Origin: Clostridium sp. CAG:448
Lineage (GTDB): Bacteria; Bacillota; Clostridia; Oscillospirales; CAG-272
DNA: 10,070 nt
Reading direction: 5' to 3'
NCBI GenBank assembly: GCA_000433415.1
Contig: FR890559.1
Location: forward strand, 15,485 to 25,554
Position numbers and translations under genes: made by a program. Shown here piece after piece: positions 1 to 5,851 of the stretch (position 1 is its first letter; every line of letters starts with the position of its first letter). The notes below the pieces were generated by a model that saw nothing but the letters and a program-made list of their open reading frames with translations, searched no databases and had not been told where the DNA came from.

Positions 1-1087
1 CCGCATAATCATCGACCGCTTTGATTACGGCGCACAGGAACAGAAGGAACTGTGCATTTTCGTACGGTGTTTCTCCCGGCGTCAGCAGATTGACACCGGT
101 ATCGGTTGCCATGGACCAGTTATTATGCTTTCCGCTGCCGTTGACTCCCGCAAAGGGCTTTTCGTGCAGAAGGCAGACCAAACCGTGCTTCAGAGCGACT
201 TTTTGCATGATTTCCATCGTGAGTTGGTTGTGGTCAGTGGCAATATTGGTTGTCGTATAAATCGGTGCCAATTCGTGCTGTGCCGGCGCCACTTCATTGT
301 GTTCCGTCTTGGCAAGAATCCCCAGCTTCCACAATTCCTCGTTCAGCTCTGCCATATATGCCGCCACACGGGGTTTGATAACGCCGAAATAATGATCATC
401 CAATTCCTGTCCCTTGGGAGGCTTTGCGCCAAACAGGGTGCGCCCCGTATAGATCAGATCCTTGCGCTTTTCGTACATTTCGCGGTCCACCAGAAAATAC
501 TCCTGTTCCGGTCCGACGCTTGTACGGACACATTTCACCGCCGTATTACCGAACAGGCGCAGAATCCGCACTGCCTGCTTGCTCAGTGCTTCCATCGAAC
601 GGAGAAGCGGTGTTTTTTTATCCAGCGCCTCTCCTCCGTAAGAGCAGAAAGCAGTGGGAATGCACAGGCATTTGTCTTTGATGAATGCATAGGATGTGGG
701 GTCCCATGCGGTATAGCCGCGCGCTTCAAAGGTTGCGCGCAACCCCCCGGACGGGAAAGAGGAGGCATCCGGCTCACCCTTGATCAGTTCCTTCCCGGAA
801 AATTCCATAATCACCCTGCCGTCCGGCGCCGGTGTAATAAACGCGTCATGCTTTTCCGCCGTAACGCCGGTCAGTGGCTGAAACCAGTGGGTAAAATGTG
901 TCGCGCCGTGCGCAACTGCCCAATCCTTCATCGCCACCGCAACCGCATTGGCTACCTCATTGTCCAGACGCGCACCTTCGTCAATGGTTTTTTTGAGTGA
1001 ATTGTAAATGTCCGCCGAAAGGGTTGCCTTCATCACTCTGTCATCAAAAACAAGACTGCCGAAATAATCCGATACCGTGTTATTCAT
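1..1087 (-). CDS. glnN: Type III glutamine synthetase, N-terminal 362 residues (partial)
   Basis: Makes glutamine from glutamate, ammonia and ATP in the cytoplasm; type III enzymes are large dodecamers of about 700 residues, so roughly half is present and the gene continues beyond the left edge. Translating the minus strand from the ATG at 1085-1087 gives an unbroken frame of 362 codons. Family hallmarks visible: FGSLVF near residues 9-14, HWFQPLTG at 67-74, KHDAF at 79-83, FSGKELIKGEPDASSFPSG at about 96-114, the catalytic-core GPEQEYF at 192-198, NEVAPAQHELAPI at 264-276 and the HEKPFAGVNGSGKHNNWS signature at 308-325, which marks type III rather than types I or II. An AGAGG ribosome binding site lies just upstream. 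It is divergent from the acetyltransferase pseudogene and has its own promoter and a long structured leader. No lesion was seen in the visible part. Confidence 0.97.
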   Translation of the reverse strand, partial: MNNTVSDYFGSLVFDDRVMKATLSADIYNSLKKTIDEGARLDNEVANAVAVAMKDWAVAHGATHFTHWFQPLTGVTAEKHDAFITPAPDGRVIMEFSGKELIKGEPDASSFPSGGLRATFEARGYTAWDPTSYAFIKDKCLCIPTAFCSYGGEALDKKTPLLRSMEALSKQAVRILRLFGNTAVKCVRTSVGPEQEYFLVDREMYEKRKDLIYTGRTLFGAKPPKGQELDDHYFGVIKPRVAAYMAELNEELWKLGILAKTEHNEVAPAQHELAPIYTTTNIATDHNQLTMEIMQKVALKHGLVCLLHEKPFAGVNGSGKHNNWSMATDTGVNLLTPGETPYENAQFLLFLCAVIKAVDDYA

Positions 1088-1136
1088 TGCCTTTTCCTCT
1101 CTTTTTCTGCTCTTTTTCTTTGCCGATTACCGCAAA

Positions 1137-1258
1137 CAAAAATACGGGGCAGTTTCCCTGCGCGGCGGAAAATCCACCCATGCAAGGACACCTTTGCCCC
1201 ATATTTTTTATTCCGGCATACAAAAACGGCGTCAGAGAAGCCTTCTTCCCGGACGCCA
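1137..1258 (-). ncRNA. Structured glnN leader with two terminator-like hairpins
   Basis: Two hairpins, each followed by a U-run, lie in series in the glnN leader. Hairpin 1 has arms GGCGUC (1252-1257) and GACGCC (1228-1233) around an inner stem GGGAAG/CUUCUC with an AAGG loop and a single C-U mismatch between the two stems; it is followed by GUUUUUG (1221-1227). Structure 2 is closed by GGGGCA (1195-1200) with UGCCCC (1146-1151), encloses two small stems (AAGG/CCUU and GGUGG/CCGCC), and is followed by GUAUUUUUG (1137-1145). This looks like transcription attenuation of glnN. ANTAR-protein antitermination is known for nitrogen genes in Clostridia, but I do not see its hexaloops with A at position 1 and G at position 4. 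The class of the element is unknown to me, and the folds are hand-drawn. Confidence 0.5.
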
Positions 1259-1275
1259 TTGCCTTTATGCATGTT

Positions 1276-1303
1276 ATTATACTCCGTTTTTCTCATTTGT
1301 CAA
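1276..1303 (-). promoter_or_regulatory. Sigma-A promoter of glnN
   Basis: On the minus strand a perfect TTGACA (-35, plus positions 1298-1303) and a perfect TATAAT (-10, plus positions 1276-1281) are separated by 16 bases. Transcription would start near 1269, giving an untranslated leader of about 180 nt before the glnN start codon. Confidence 0.85.
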
Positions 1304-1346
1304 CCCCTTTGGCGCAAATTTTTTATTTTTCGCGCATATTTCTTTC

Positions 1347-1375
1347 TTGCAAACCATCTACGTATGCGATATACT
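1347..1375 (+). promoter_or_regulatory. Sigma-A promoter of the acetyltransferase pseudogene
   Basis: TTGCAA (1347-1352) and TATACT (1370-1375) are separated by 17 bases on the plus strand. The predicted start lies about 60 bases before the pseudogene ATG. It is divergent from the glnN promoter, with the two -35 boxes about 45 bases apart. Confidence 0.65.
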
Positions 1376-1440
1376 GGGGACAACGCCGGAACGGAGCCCA
1401 AAGCCGGGATCACACCCAACGGCAAAAAGGAGGACAAAAA

Positions 1441-2071
1441 ATGAATATGAAGGATAAAATGCACACGGAAGAGCTCTACCTGCAAACGATCCGGAAATTG
1501 CGGCAGAGCAGCTTCTTTGCCTTGATCGGCTCTATACATTCAGCGCAACCCAACCGACCGAACAGGACAGGCGGCAGGAGCTGTTGCGCACAATGTTTGC
1601 GGAAATCGGCAGCGACTGCTACATCGAACCGCCCTTTCATGCCAATTGGGGTGGCAAACATGTGCATTTCGGAAATCAGATCTACGCAAACTTCAATCTG
1701 ACACTTGTGGATGATACGCATATTTACGTCTGAGATCACACCATGTTCGGTTCCAACGTAACCATCGCCACGGCGGGGCATCCGATCCTTCCCGTTCTGC
1801 GTGAGCAGGCATATCAGTACAATGCTCCGGTTCATATCGGCAAAAACTGCTGGTTGGGGCAGGCGTCATTGTTCTGCCCGGCATCTGTATCGGCGACAAT
1901 ACCGTTGTCGGCGCGGGAAGCTTGGTCACGCACGATCTGCCGGACAGTGTGGTCGCCGTGGGCAACCCCTGCCGCGTTTTGCGGACAATCGGAAAGAGGG
2001 ACCGGCTTTTCTATTTTAAGAACCACAAAATCGAAGACGGGATCCTTCCACCTGACGACACAAAACAATGA
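1441..2071 (+). pseudogene. Sugar O-acetyltransferase (maltose/galactoside acetyltransferase type), broken by three lesions
   Basis: The intact ancestor would be a left-handed beta-helix acetyltransferase moving acetyl from acetyl-CoA to a sugar. The start is the ATG at 1441 behind a strong AAGGAGG site. Joining three frames gives a full protein of about 210 residues: KMHTEELYL, then (frame of 1485) NDPEIAAEQLL, ELLRTMFAEIG, CYIEPPFHANWGG, ANFNLTLVDDTHIYV, DHTMFGSNVTIATAGHP, YNAPVHIGKNCWLG, then (frame of 1862) GVIVLPGICIGDNTVVGAG and a PCRVLRTIG tail ending at TGA 2069-2071. The lesions are a missing base at 1482/1483 (CTG-CCA expected), a TGA at 1731-1733 where the family has Gly (GGA), and a missing G in the G-run 1856-1859. 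Each fragment retains good family similarity, so decay looks recent. Two of the three lesions could be sequencing errors, but the neighbouring genes are mostly intact. Confidence 0.9.
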
Positions 2072-2075
2072 CACT

Positions 2076-2125
2076 AAAAACCCGCCGACCGAAACCCCGC
2101 CGACCGGCGTTACACCGGCGGCGGG
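2076..2125 (-). terminator. Rho-independent terminator of the HPr-like gene
   Basis: On the minus strand CCCGCCG-CCGG (2115-2125) pairs with CCGG-T-CGGCGGG (2096-2107) around a 7-base loop, with one bulged base. A second GGCGGG copy (2081-2086) follows and leads directly into TTTTT (2076-2080), so either copy can close a GC-rich stem before the U-run. It lies between the convergent pseudogene and the HPr-like gene. Confidence 0.7.
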
Positions 2126-2173
2126 AACATCATCTGTCTGCTTTTTGTCGGTCTCAACGACCGGCGGGTGGGA

Positions 2174-2428
2174 TTATTCGGGATCGCACAAAAACGGCTT
2201 CAGCTTTTCCATCAGCGCGTCCATGCCTTTATCGGCATCTTCGCCCTGCCCTTTGTGCAGGGTAACTTTGACCGGCTTACGCAAATCCAGGCTGAAGATA
2301 CCCAGGATGGAACGTCCGTCTACCGTGTAACGACCGGAGGTCATATCTACCTCTCCGTTAAACGCCAGCAGTGTTTCCACCAGTTTGTACACATCGTTGA
2401 TCTCATTCAGTTTTACATAAAATGTCAT
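2174..2428 (-). CDS. HPr-like protein lacking the phospho-histidine
   Basis: An 84-residue protein of the size and pattern of the PTS phosphocarrier HPr (about 87 residues). The best-matched part is VDGRSILGIFSLDL (residues 36-49), which corresponds to the HPr segment around regulatory Ser46; Ser40 here would be that site. The segment that normally carries the His15 loop (GLHARPA) reads NEINDVYKLVETL, with no histidine, so it cannot accept phosphate from enzyme I. The role may be regulatory, as for Bacillus Crh, or unrelated to sugar uptake. Three consecutive ATG codons occur (2426-2434); the third is chosen because it lies 7 bases from GGAGG, whereas the first is almost on top of it. The gene is single, with its own promoter and terminator; no PTS gene is nearby. 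The C-terminal tail is charged (GEDADKGMD). Confidence 0.85.
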   Translation of the reverse strand: MTFYVKLNEINDVYKLVETLLAFNGEVDMTSGRYTVDGRSILGIFSLDLRKPVKVTLHKGQGEDADKGMDALMEKLKPFLCDPE

Positions 2429-2513
2429 CATCATTCCTCCTTCTGCACCGCATCTCATGGCAAGCCTTCCTGACTGCCCGGTGCGCTTTCTTATTTCTTC
2501 TTTCACAATTACC

Positions 2514-2542
2514 ATTATACACCGTTTCTGTCCAAAAAACAA
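2514..2542 (-). promoter_or_regulatory. Promoter of the HPr-like gene
   Basis: On the minus strand a perfect TATAAT (plus positions 2514-2519) lies 17 bases downstream of TTGTTT (2537-2542), a moderate -35 match. Transcription would start near 2507, about 80 bases before the start codon. Confidence 0.65.
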
Positions 2543-2593
2543 GAGGGAAAGCAGACAGAGTTTTTGAAAACGGGAAACGGTTATATGGAGCTT

Positions 2594-2625
2594 TTGCACA
2601 AATTTAGATATATGTTTTTGTGCAA
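2594..2625. repeat. Perfect 9-bp inverted repeat in an AT-rich segment
   Basis: TTGCACAAA (2594-2602) is repeated inverted as TTTGTGCAA (2617-2625) with a 14-base AT-rich centre. No U-run follows on the minus strand, so it is not a standard terminator of holA. It sits between the DnaA-box-like array and the HPr-like promoter and could be an operator or part of an unwinding element. Confidence 0.55.
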
Positions 2626-2651
2626 CAATGATATTTCTGCTTTCCACCTCA

Positions 2652-2737
2652 TGTGGAAAAGTCTGTGGGAATGTGGGGAAAATTCCTGTGGGAAACTGTG
2701 GAAAACTCTGTGGAGAATGTGGAAAACTCGTGGAAAT
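2652..2737. repeat. Array of eight TGTGGAAAA / TTTTCCACA repeats (DnaA-box-like)
   Basis: Read on the plus strand, TGTGGAAAA occurs exactly at 2652, 2697 and 2718, with variants at 2664 (TGTGGGAAT), 2672 (TGTGGGGAA), 2687 (TGTGGGAAA), 2709 (TGTGGAGAA) and 2729 (CGTGGAAAT). Start-to-start distances are 8-15 bases, averaging about 11, near one helical turn. The three exact copies fit the bacterial DnaA-box consensus TTWTNCACA on the minus strand, and all eight units have the same orientation. The array ends exactly at the holA stop codon and is flanked on the left by AT-rich DNA. A role as DnaA-binding cluster is inferred, not shown. Confidence 0.75.
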
Positions 2738-3807
2738 CACAGTGAGCACAGGAGTTGTTCCAGGGCAGCGTAGTCTTTTCCGCCCATTTTTACCGTCAAA
2801 TCGGCGTCTGCACAAACCCGCACGGCAGTCAGCAGGCGCTCTGTCGGCATGCGTACCGTGCTTCTTTGAACAACCGCAACACGTCCCGCATTTTTCCACT
2901 TGAGCGACGCGGCGATCTCATTTGCGGAAAGCCCCCGGTCCGAAAGCAACCGCACAGACAGTGCGTCGCAAAAGATTCTGGAAACTTCCCCAAATACCAC
3001 AACAGGGTCCGCTCTGCGCACCTTCATTTCTTCAAGGACACGGAACGCGGCATCCGTATTTCCCGCCATCACGGCATTGGAAAAATCAAATGCGCCGAAC
3101 TCGGTGCCCTCCACCGCAACCGTGTGCAGATCTTCAGGCGTCGCCTGTTCTCTGCCGGCTGCACGGACATAGGCGGTCAGCTTATGGATTTCAGACGAAA
3201 GACGGAACATATCACTGCCGCAATAGCGCACCATCTCCCGGCAAAAATCCGGGGACGCCTGCACGCCGCCGCTACGGAAATGTCTTTGTACCCAGGATGC
3301 CAGCTGCGCCGGCGAATTACGTGCAAACAGCACCGGGGTCAAGTACTCCGCAAAACGGGAAAGCAATGCCGAGGGGCGCGGCTCCGTGCGCGGCGAAGCA
3401 GCAGTCGGCATCACACCGGCATCCATTCCATCGGCGGGAACGGACAGGATAAAAACCGTATAGTCGTAATCGGGCAGTTGCGAAAGCACTGAGAGCAACG
3501 CGCGCAGCTCCTCCTCCTTCATGGCAGAAAGGTAAATCCCGGACAGGATCACAAGTCTGTGCTCTGCCATCACAGGTTGCATCATCACTGCATCCATCAG
3601 TTTCTCCGGCGTGTAGTTCAGTGCATCCATTCTGGTTTCGTTGAACATTCTGACGGACGGATCCGGGCAAACCGCCTGCACAACCGCATTGGTATCCGCC
3701 AGTTTGGTATAGTCCTCATCGCCGAAAAAGAGATAAAAGTGCGCGCCGGGCACCGTTTCCATTCCCTTGATCGACTTCCGAAACTCCGCCTCCTGCAAAA
3801 TACGCAC
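2737..3807 (-). CDS. holA: DNA polymerase III subunit delta
   Basis: The delta subunit is the clamp-loader wrench that opens the beta sliding clamp and works with delta-prime and the tau/gamma subunits at the replication fork. The 356-residue product fits the usual length of about 340. Recognisable family segments are FYLFFGDEDY near the N-terminus, the central run with FARNSPAQLASWV and CGSDMFRLSSEIHKL (the conserved C-G-x-D-x-x-x-L-x-x-E-x-x-K-L pattern), and EFGAFDFSNAVMAGN leading into the C-terminal helical collar. The GTG at 3805-3807 is chosen as start: it lies 7 bases after AGGAGG (3815-3820), while the upstream in-frame ATG at 3831 would precede that site. A perfect promoter lies immediately upstream. 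In many Firmicutes holA is followed by rpsT; here an array of DnaA-box-like repeats follows instead. Confidence 0.93.
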   Translation of the reverse strand: MRILQEAEFRKSIKGMETVPGAHFYLFFGDEDYTKLADTNAVVQAVCPDPSVRMFNETRMDALNYTPEKLMDAVMMQPVMAEHRLVILSGIYLSAMKEEELRALLSVLSQLPDYDYTVFILSVPADGMDAGVMPTAASPRTEPRPSALLSRFAEYLTPVLFARNSPAQLASWVQRHFRSGGVQASPDFCREMVRYCGSDMFRLSSEIHKLTAYVRAAGREQATPEDLHTVAVEGTEFGAFDFSNAVMAGNTDAAFRVLEEMKVRRADPVVVFGEVSRIFCDALSVRLLSDRGLSANEIAASLKWKNAGRVAVVQRSTVRMPTERLLTAVRVCADADLTVKMGGKDYAALEQLLCSL

Positions 3808-3845
3808 CCTACTCCCTCCTTCGATACACAAACTCCAACGTCTTT

Positions 3846-3874
3846 ATTATAGCGGATTATTCTCCGCTTGTCAA
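3846..3874 (-). promoter_or_regulatory. Consensus promoter of holA with a palindromic spacer
   Basis: On the minus strand a perfect TTGACA (plus positions 3869-3874) and a perfect TATAAT (3846-3851) are separated by 17 bases. The spacer is filled by a 6-bp inverted repeat, AGCGGA and TCCGCT around a 6-base centre (3851-3868), which could be an operator. The predicted start lies about 30 bases before the holA GTG. Confidence 0.8.
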
Positions 3875-3884
3875 GATGAGGTTT

Positions 3885-4496
3885 TCAAGTTGCTCCAGTG
3901 TCAGAACATCCGTCTGCGTCAGCACGCTTGCTTACCGCATCCAGCTTTCTTTCCGTATCTGCACGCAGTTCCTGCCGCAATGCGGCGGTAAAAGGAGAGA
4001 AGGCGGCATTCTCCTCCCCGTAAGTCAGGTTCAATGAATATTCCAACGGAATCCATGTTGAAAGATCCGCCTCGTTGTGCGAGAGCACCGCTTCCATGTT
4101 ATCCAGTGCTTTCCACAGCTTTGCCTCCGGTGTGGTTCTCGCCTCCATCTCGGCAAACAATGCCTGCCAGTCACTTCTCGTCGGCTCGGGCAGAGCACCG
4201 AGCAAATCCGCAATCGCTTCCCGTTCGGTCCGCTCATCTGCATCCGTTTTCTCAAACGACGGAATATCCCCGGTCACCGCCTCACCCAAATCATGCACAA
4301 GGCACATGCGGATGACACGGTTCATATCCAGTTCCGGGTAATTGTCCGCACACAGCAACGCCATCAGTGCCAACCGACAGGTGTGATCCGCCACGCTCTC
4401 CTGCCGCCCGTTGGTGGTAAAGGAATGGCGTGTGCGGCATTTCAGTTTCTCGACCGTATGCAAAAAGTCAATACAGGTACGTATCTCTATGGGCAT
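3885..4496 (-). CDS. HD-domain phosphohydrolase, YfbR/5'-nucleotidase-like, C-terminus apparently frameshifted
   Basis: A 203-residue cytoplasmic protein of the HD superfamily, closest by pattern to the HD_3 / YfbR-like group that removes phosphate from deoxynucleoside monophosphates. The metal ligands can be placed: His38 in ESVADHT, His68-Asp69 in CLVHDLGE, and Asp132 in KALDNMEA; TGDIPS (75-80) is also typical. Substrate is not known, but the position beside purBA would suit a role in nucleotide pools. The ATG at 4496 has only a weak purine-rich site (GAGAGA). The last residues (GCSDTGAT) look unlike a natural end, whereas dropping one base near 3910 opens a frame reading VLTLEQLENLI and stopping at 3857-3859. 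No promoter was seen upstream; it follows the purA terminator by about 20 bases and may depend on read-through. Confidence 0.85.
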   Translation of the reverse strand: MPIEIRTCIDFLHTVEKLKCRTRHSFTTNGRQESVADHTCRLALMALLCADNYPELDMNRVIRMCLVHDLGEAVTGDIPSFEKTDADERTEREAIADLLGALPEPTRSDWQALFAEMEARTTPEAKLWKALDNMEAVLSHNEADLSTWIPLEYSLNLTYGEENAAFSPFTAALRQELRADTERKLDAVSKRADADGCSDTGAT

Positions 4497-4512
4497 TGCA
4501 GTTTCTCTCTTT

Positions 4513-4543
4513 CAAAAATGCCCCGTATCGAAATACAGGGCAT
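4513..4543 (-). terminator. Rho-independent terminator of purBA with UUCG loop
   Basis: On the minus strand an 11-bp stem, AUGCCCUGUAU with AUACGGGGCAU (one G-U pair), closes a UUCG tetraloop and is followed by a U-run (4514-4518). It lies between purA and the HD-domain gene. A T-rich run also flanks the stem on the plus strand, so it may work in both directions. Confidence 0.9.
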
Positions 4544-4568
4544 CGGTTTTTTCCGGATTTTACGACTT

Positions 4569-5840
4569 TTACAGAACAAAATAAGCGTCTCTGTCCGCAC
4601 CGACCGAAACATACTTGATGTTTGCGCCGGTTGTCTGTGCCAGGTACTCAATATACACGCACGCCGCTGCGGGCAGTGCATCAAAGGAACGGCAATTGGA
4701 AATATCGCAGTGCCAGCCGTCCACATACTCATAGATCGGCTTTGCACGCATGAGCGCAGGTCCTGCGGGGAATTCTTCCACCCGCTTACCGTCAATTTCG
4801 TAGGCAACGCAGACAGGAATCTTATCCAGGTAAGACAGCACATCCAGCTTGGTCAGAGCAATCTCATCCGCGCCCTGAATTTTGACACCGTAACGGGAGG
4901 CAACCACGTCAAAACCGCCCACACGGCGCGGTCTGCCGGTTGCGGCTCCGTATTCGCCGCCTGCCTGACGCAGCGCTTCCGCCTCGTCTCCGAACATTTC
5001 GCAGGTAAACGGTCCCTCTCCGACGCAACTGGAGTACGCCTTCATAATACCAATGACCTTATCCAGGCGGTGTGCCGGGATTCCCGCGCCGATGGGCGCA
5101 TATGCGGCAATGGTGGAGGAAGAGGAAGTATACGGGAAAATACCGAAATCAATGTCACGCAGAGCACCCAGCTGTGCCTCAAACATGATCTGTCCGCCTT
5201 CGGCGGCGACTTTGCCCAGATAGGAAGTTGTATTTTTTATAAAAGGCAGGAACGGGGTTCCGTATGTATCCAGCCATGCGCACATGTCTTCCAAGGCAAC
5301 CGGCTCGTGACCGTAAGCACCGTTGATAATCAGGTTTTTCCACTCCAAAAGATCGGCAAGGTGCGCTTTCATCTCTTCGGGATGGGCAAGATCCCCCATG
5401 CGCAGGGTCTTTTTCATATACTTGTCCGAATAAACCGGTGCGATTCCGCGCTGGGTGGAACCGAACTTCTTGTCCGCCAGGCGGCGCTCCTCCAGAATAT
5501 CCAGCATTTTGTGGTAGGGCATGCAGATGGTTGCACGGTCACTGATCACCAAATTTTCCGGCGTTACCTCGATTCCCTTCTCACGCAGGGATGCAATCTC
5601 GTGTGTCAGATGCTCCAGGTCAATCACCATACCGGGTCCCATGACATTTACGGTTCCGGCACGCAAAATTCCGGACGGCAACAGGTTCAGAATGAATTTT
5701 CCGCGCTCATTCACCACCGTATGTCCCGCATTGTTACCGCCCTGGTAACGGACAACGGTATGATAGTCGGCGCTGAGCAAATCGACCATTCTGCCCTTTC
5801 CCTCATCGCCCCAGTTGATACCTACGACTGCTGTTAACAT
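4569..5840 (-). CDS. purA: Adenylosuccinate synthetase
   Basis: Joins IMP and aspartate using GTP to give adenylosuccinate, the first committed step from IMP to AMP. The 423-residue product matches the usual length. The GTP/Mg loop NWGDEGKG is at 9-16 with the catalytic Asp12, and the catalytic His40 is in NAGHTV. Further family blocks are GSTQRGIAP (127-135), VGEGPF (273-278), ATGRPRRVGGFD (300-311) and LTKLDVLSYLDKIPVC (329-344). Several normally strict positions differ: GIGP is GIAP, the Trp of RPRRxGWFD is Gly, and the C-terminal SVGPDRD is SVGADRD. These look like a divergent lineage form and not an inactive enzyme, since both catalytic residues remain. The ATG at 5840 follows AGGAGG (5848-5853), which overlaps the purB stop codon, so translation is probably coupled to purB. 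Confidence 0.97.
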   Translation of the reverse strand: MLTAVVGINWGDEGKGRMVDLLSADYHTVVRYQGGNNAGHTVVNERGKFILNLLPSGILRAGTVNVMGPGMVIDLEHLTHEIASLREKGIEVTPENLVISDRATICMPYHKMLDILEERRLADKKFGSTQRGIAPVYSDKYMKKTLRMGDLAHPEEMKAHLADLLEWKNLIINGAYGHEPVALEDMCAWLDTYGTPFLPFIKNTTSYLGKVAAEGGQIMFEAQLGALRDIDFGIFPYTSSSSTIAAYAPIGAGIPAHRLDKVIGIMKAYSSCVGEGPFTCEMFGDEAEALRQAGGEYGAATGRPRRVGGFDVVASRYGVKIQGADEIALTKLDVLSYLDKIPVCVAYEIDGKRVEEFPAGPALMRAKPIYEYVDGWHCDISNCRSFDALPAAACVYIEYLAQTTGANIKYVSVGADRDAYFVL

Positions 5841-5851
5841 AAGATCTCCTC

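Noticed and set aside
125..1000. Long plus-strand open frame opposite glnN
   Set aside because: It is the antisense shadow of glutamine synthetase; the minus strand carries clear family motifs throughout and this frame resembles no known protein.
2424..2434. ATGATGATG as a DnaA-trio element of an origin
   Set aside because: It is the triple start codon of the HPr-like gene and lies over 200 bases from the DnaA-box-like array.
2174..2899. Extended 241-codon version of the HPr-like gene
   Set aside because: The extra N-terminal part runs through the promoter, the DnaA-box-like array and the end of holA; a strong ribosome binding site supports the short form starting at 2428.
4077..5837. 586-codon plus-strand open frame opposite the HD gene and purA
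   Set aside because: It spans two real minus-strand genes and their terminator, has no ribosome binding site and shows no family pattern.
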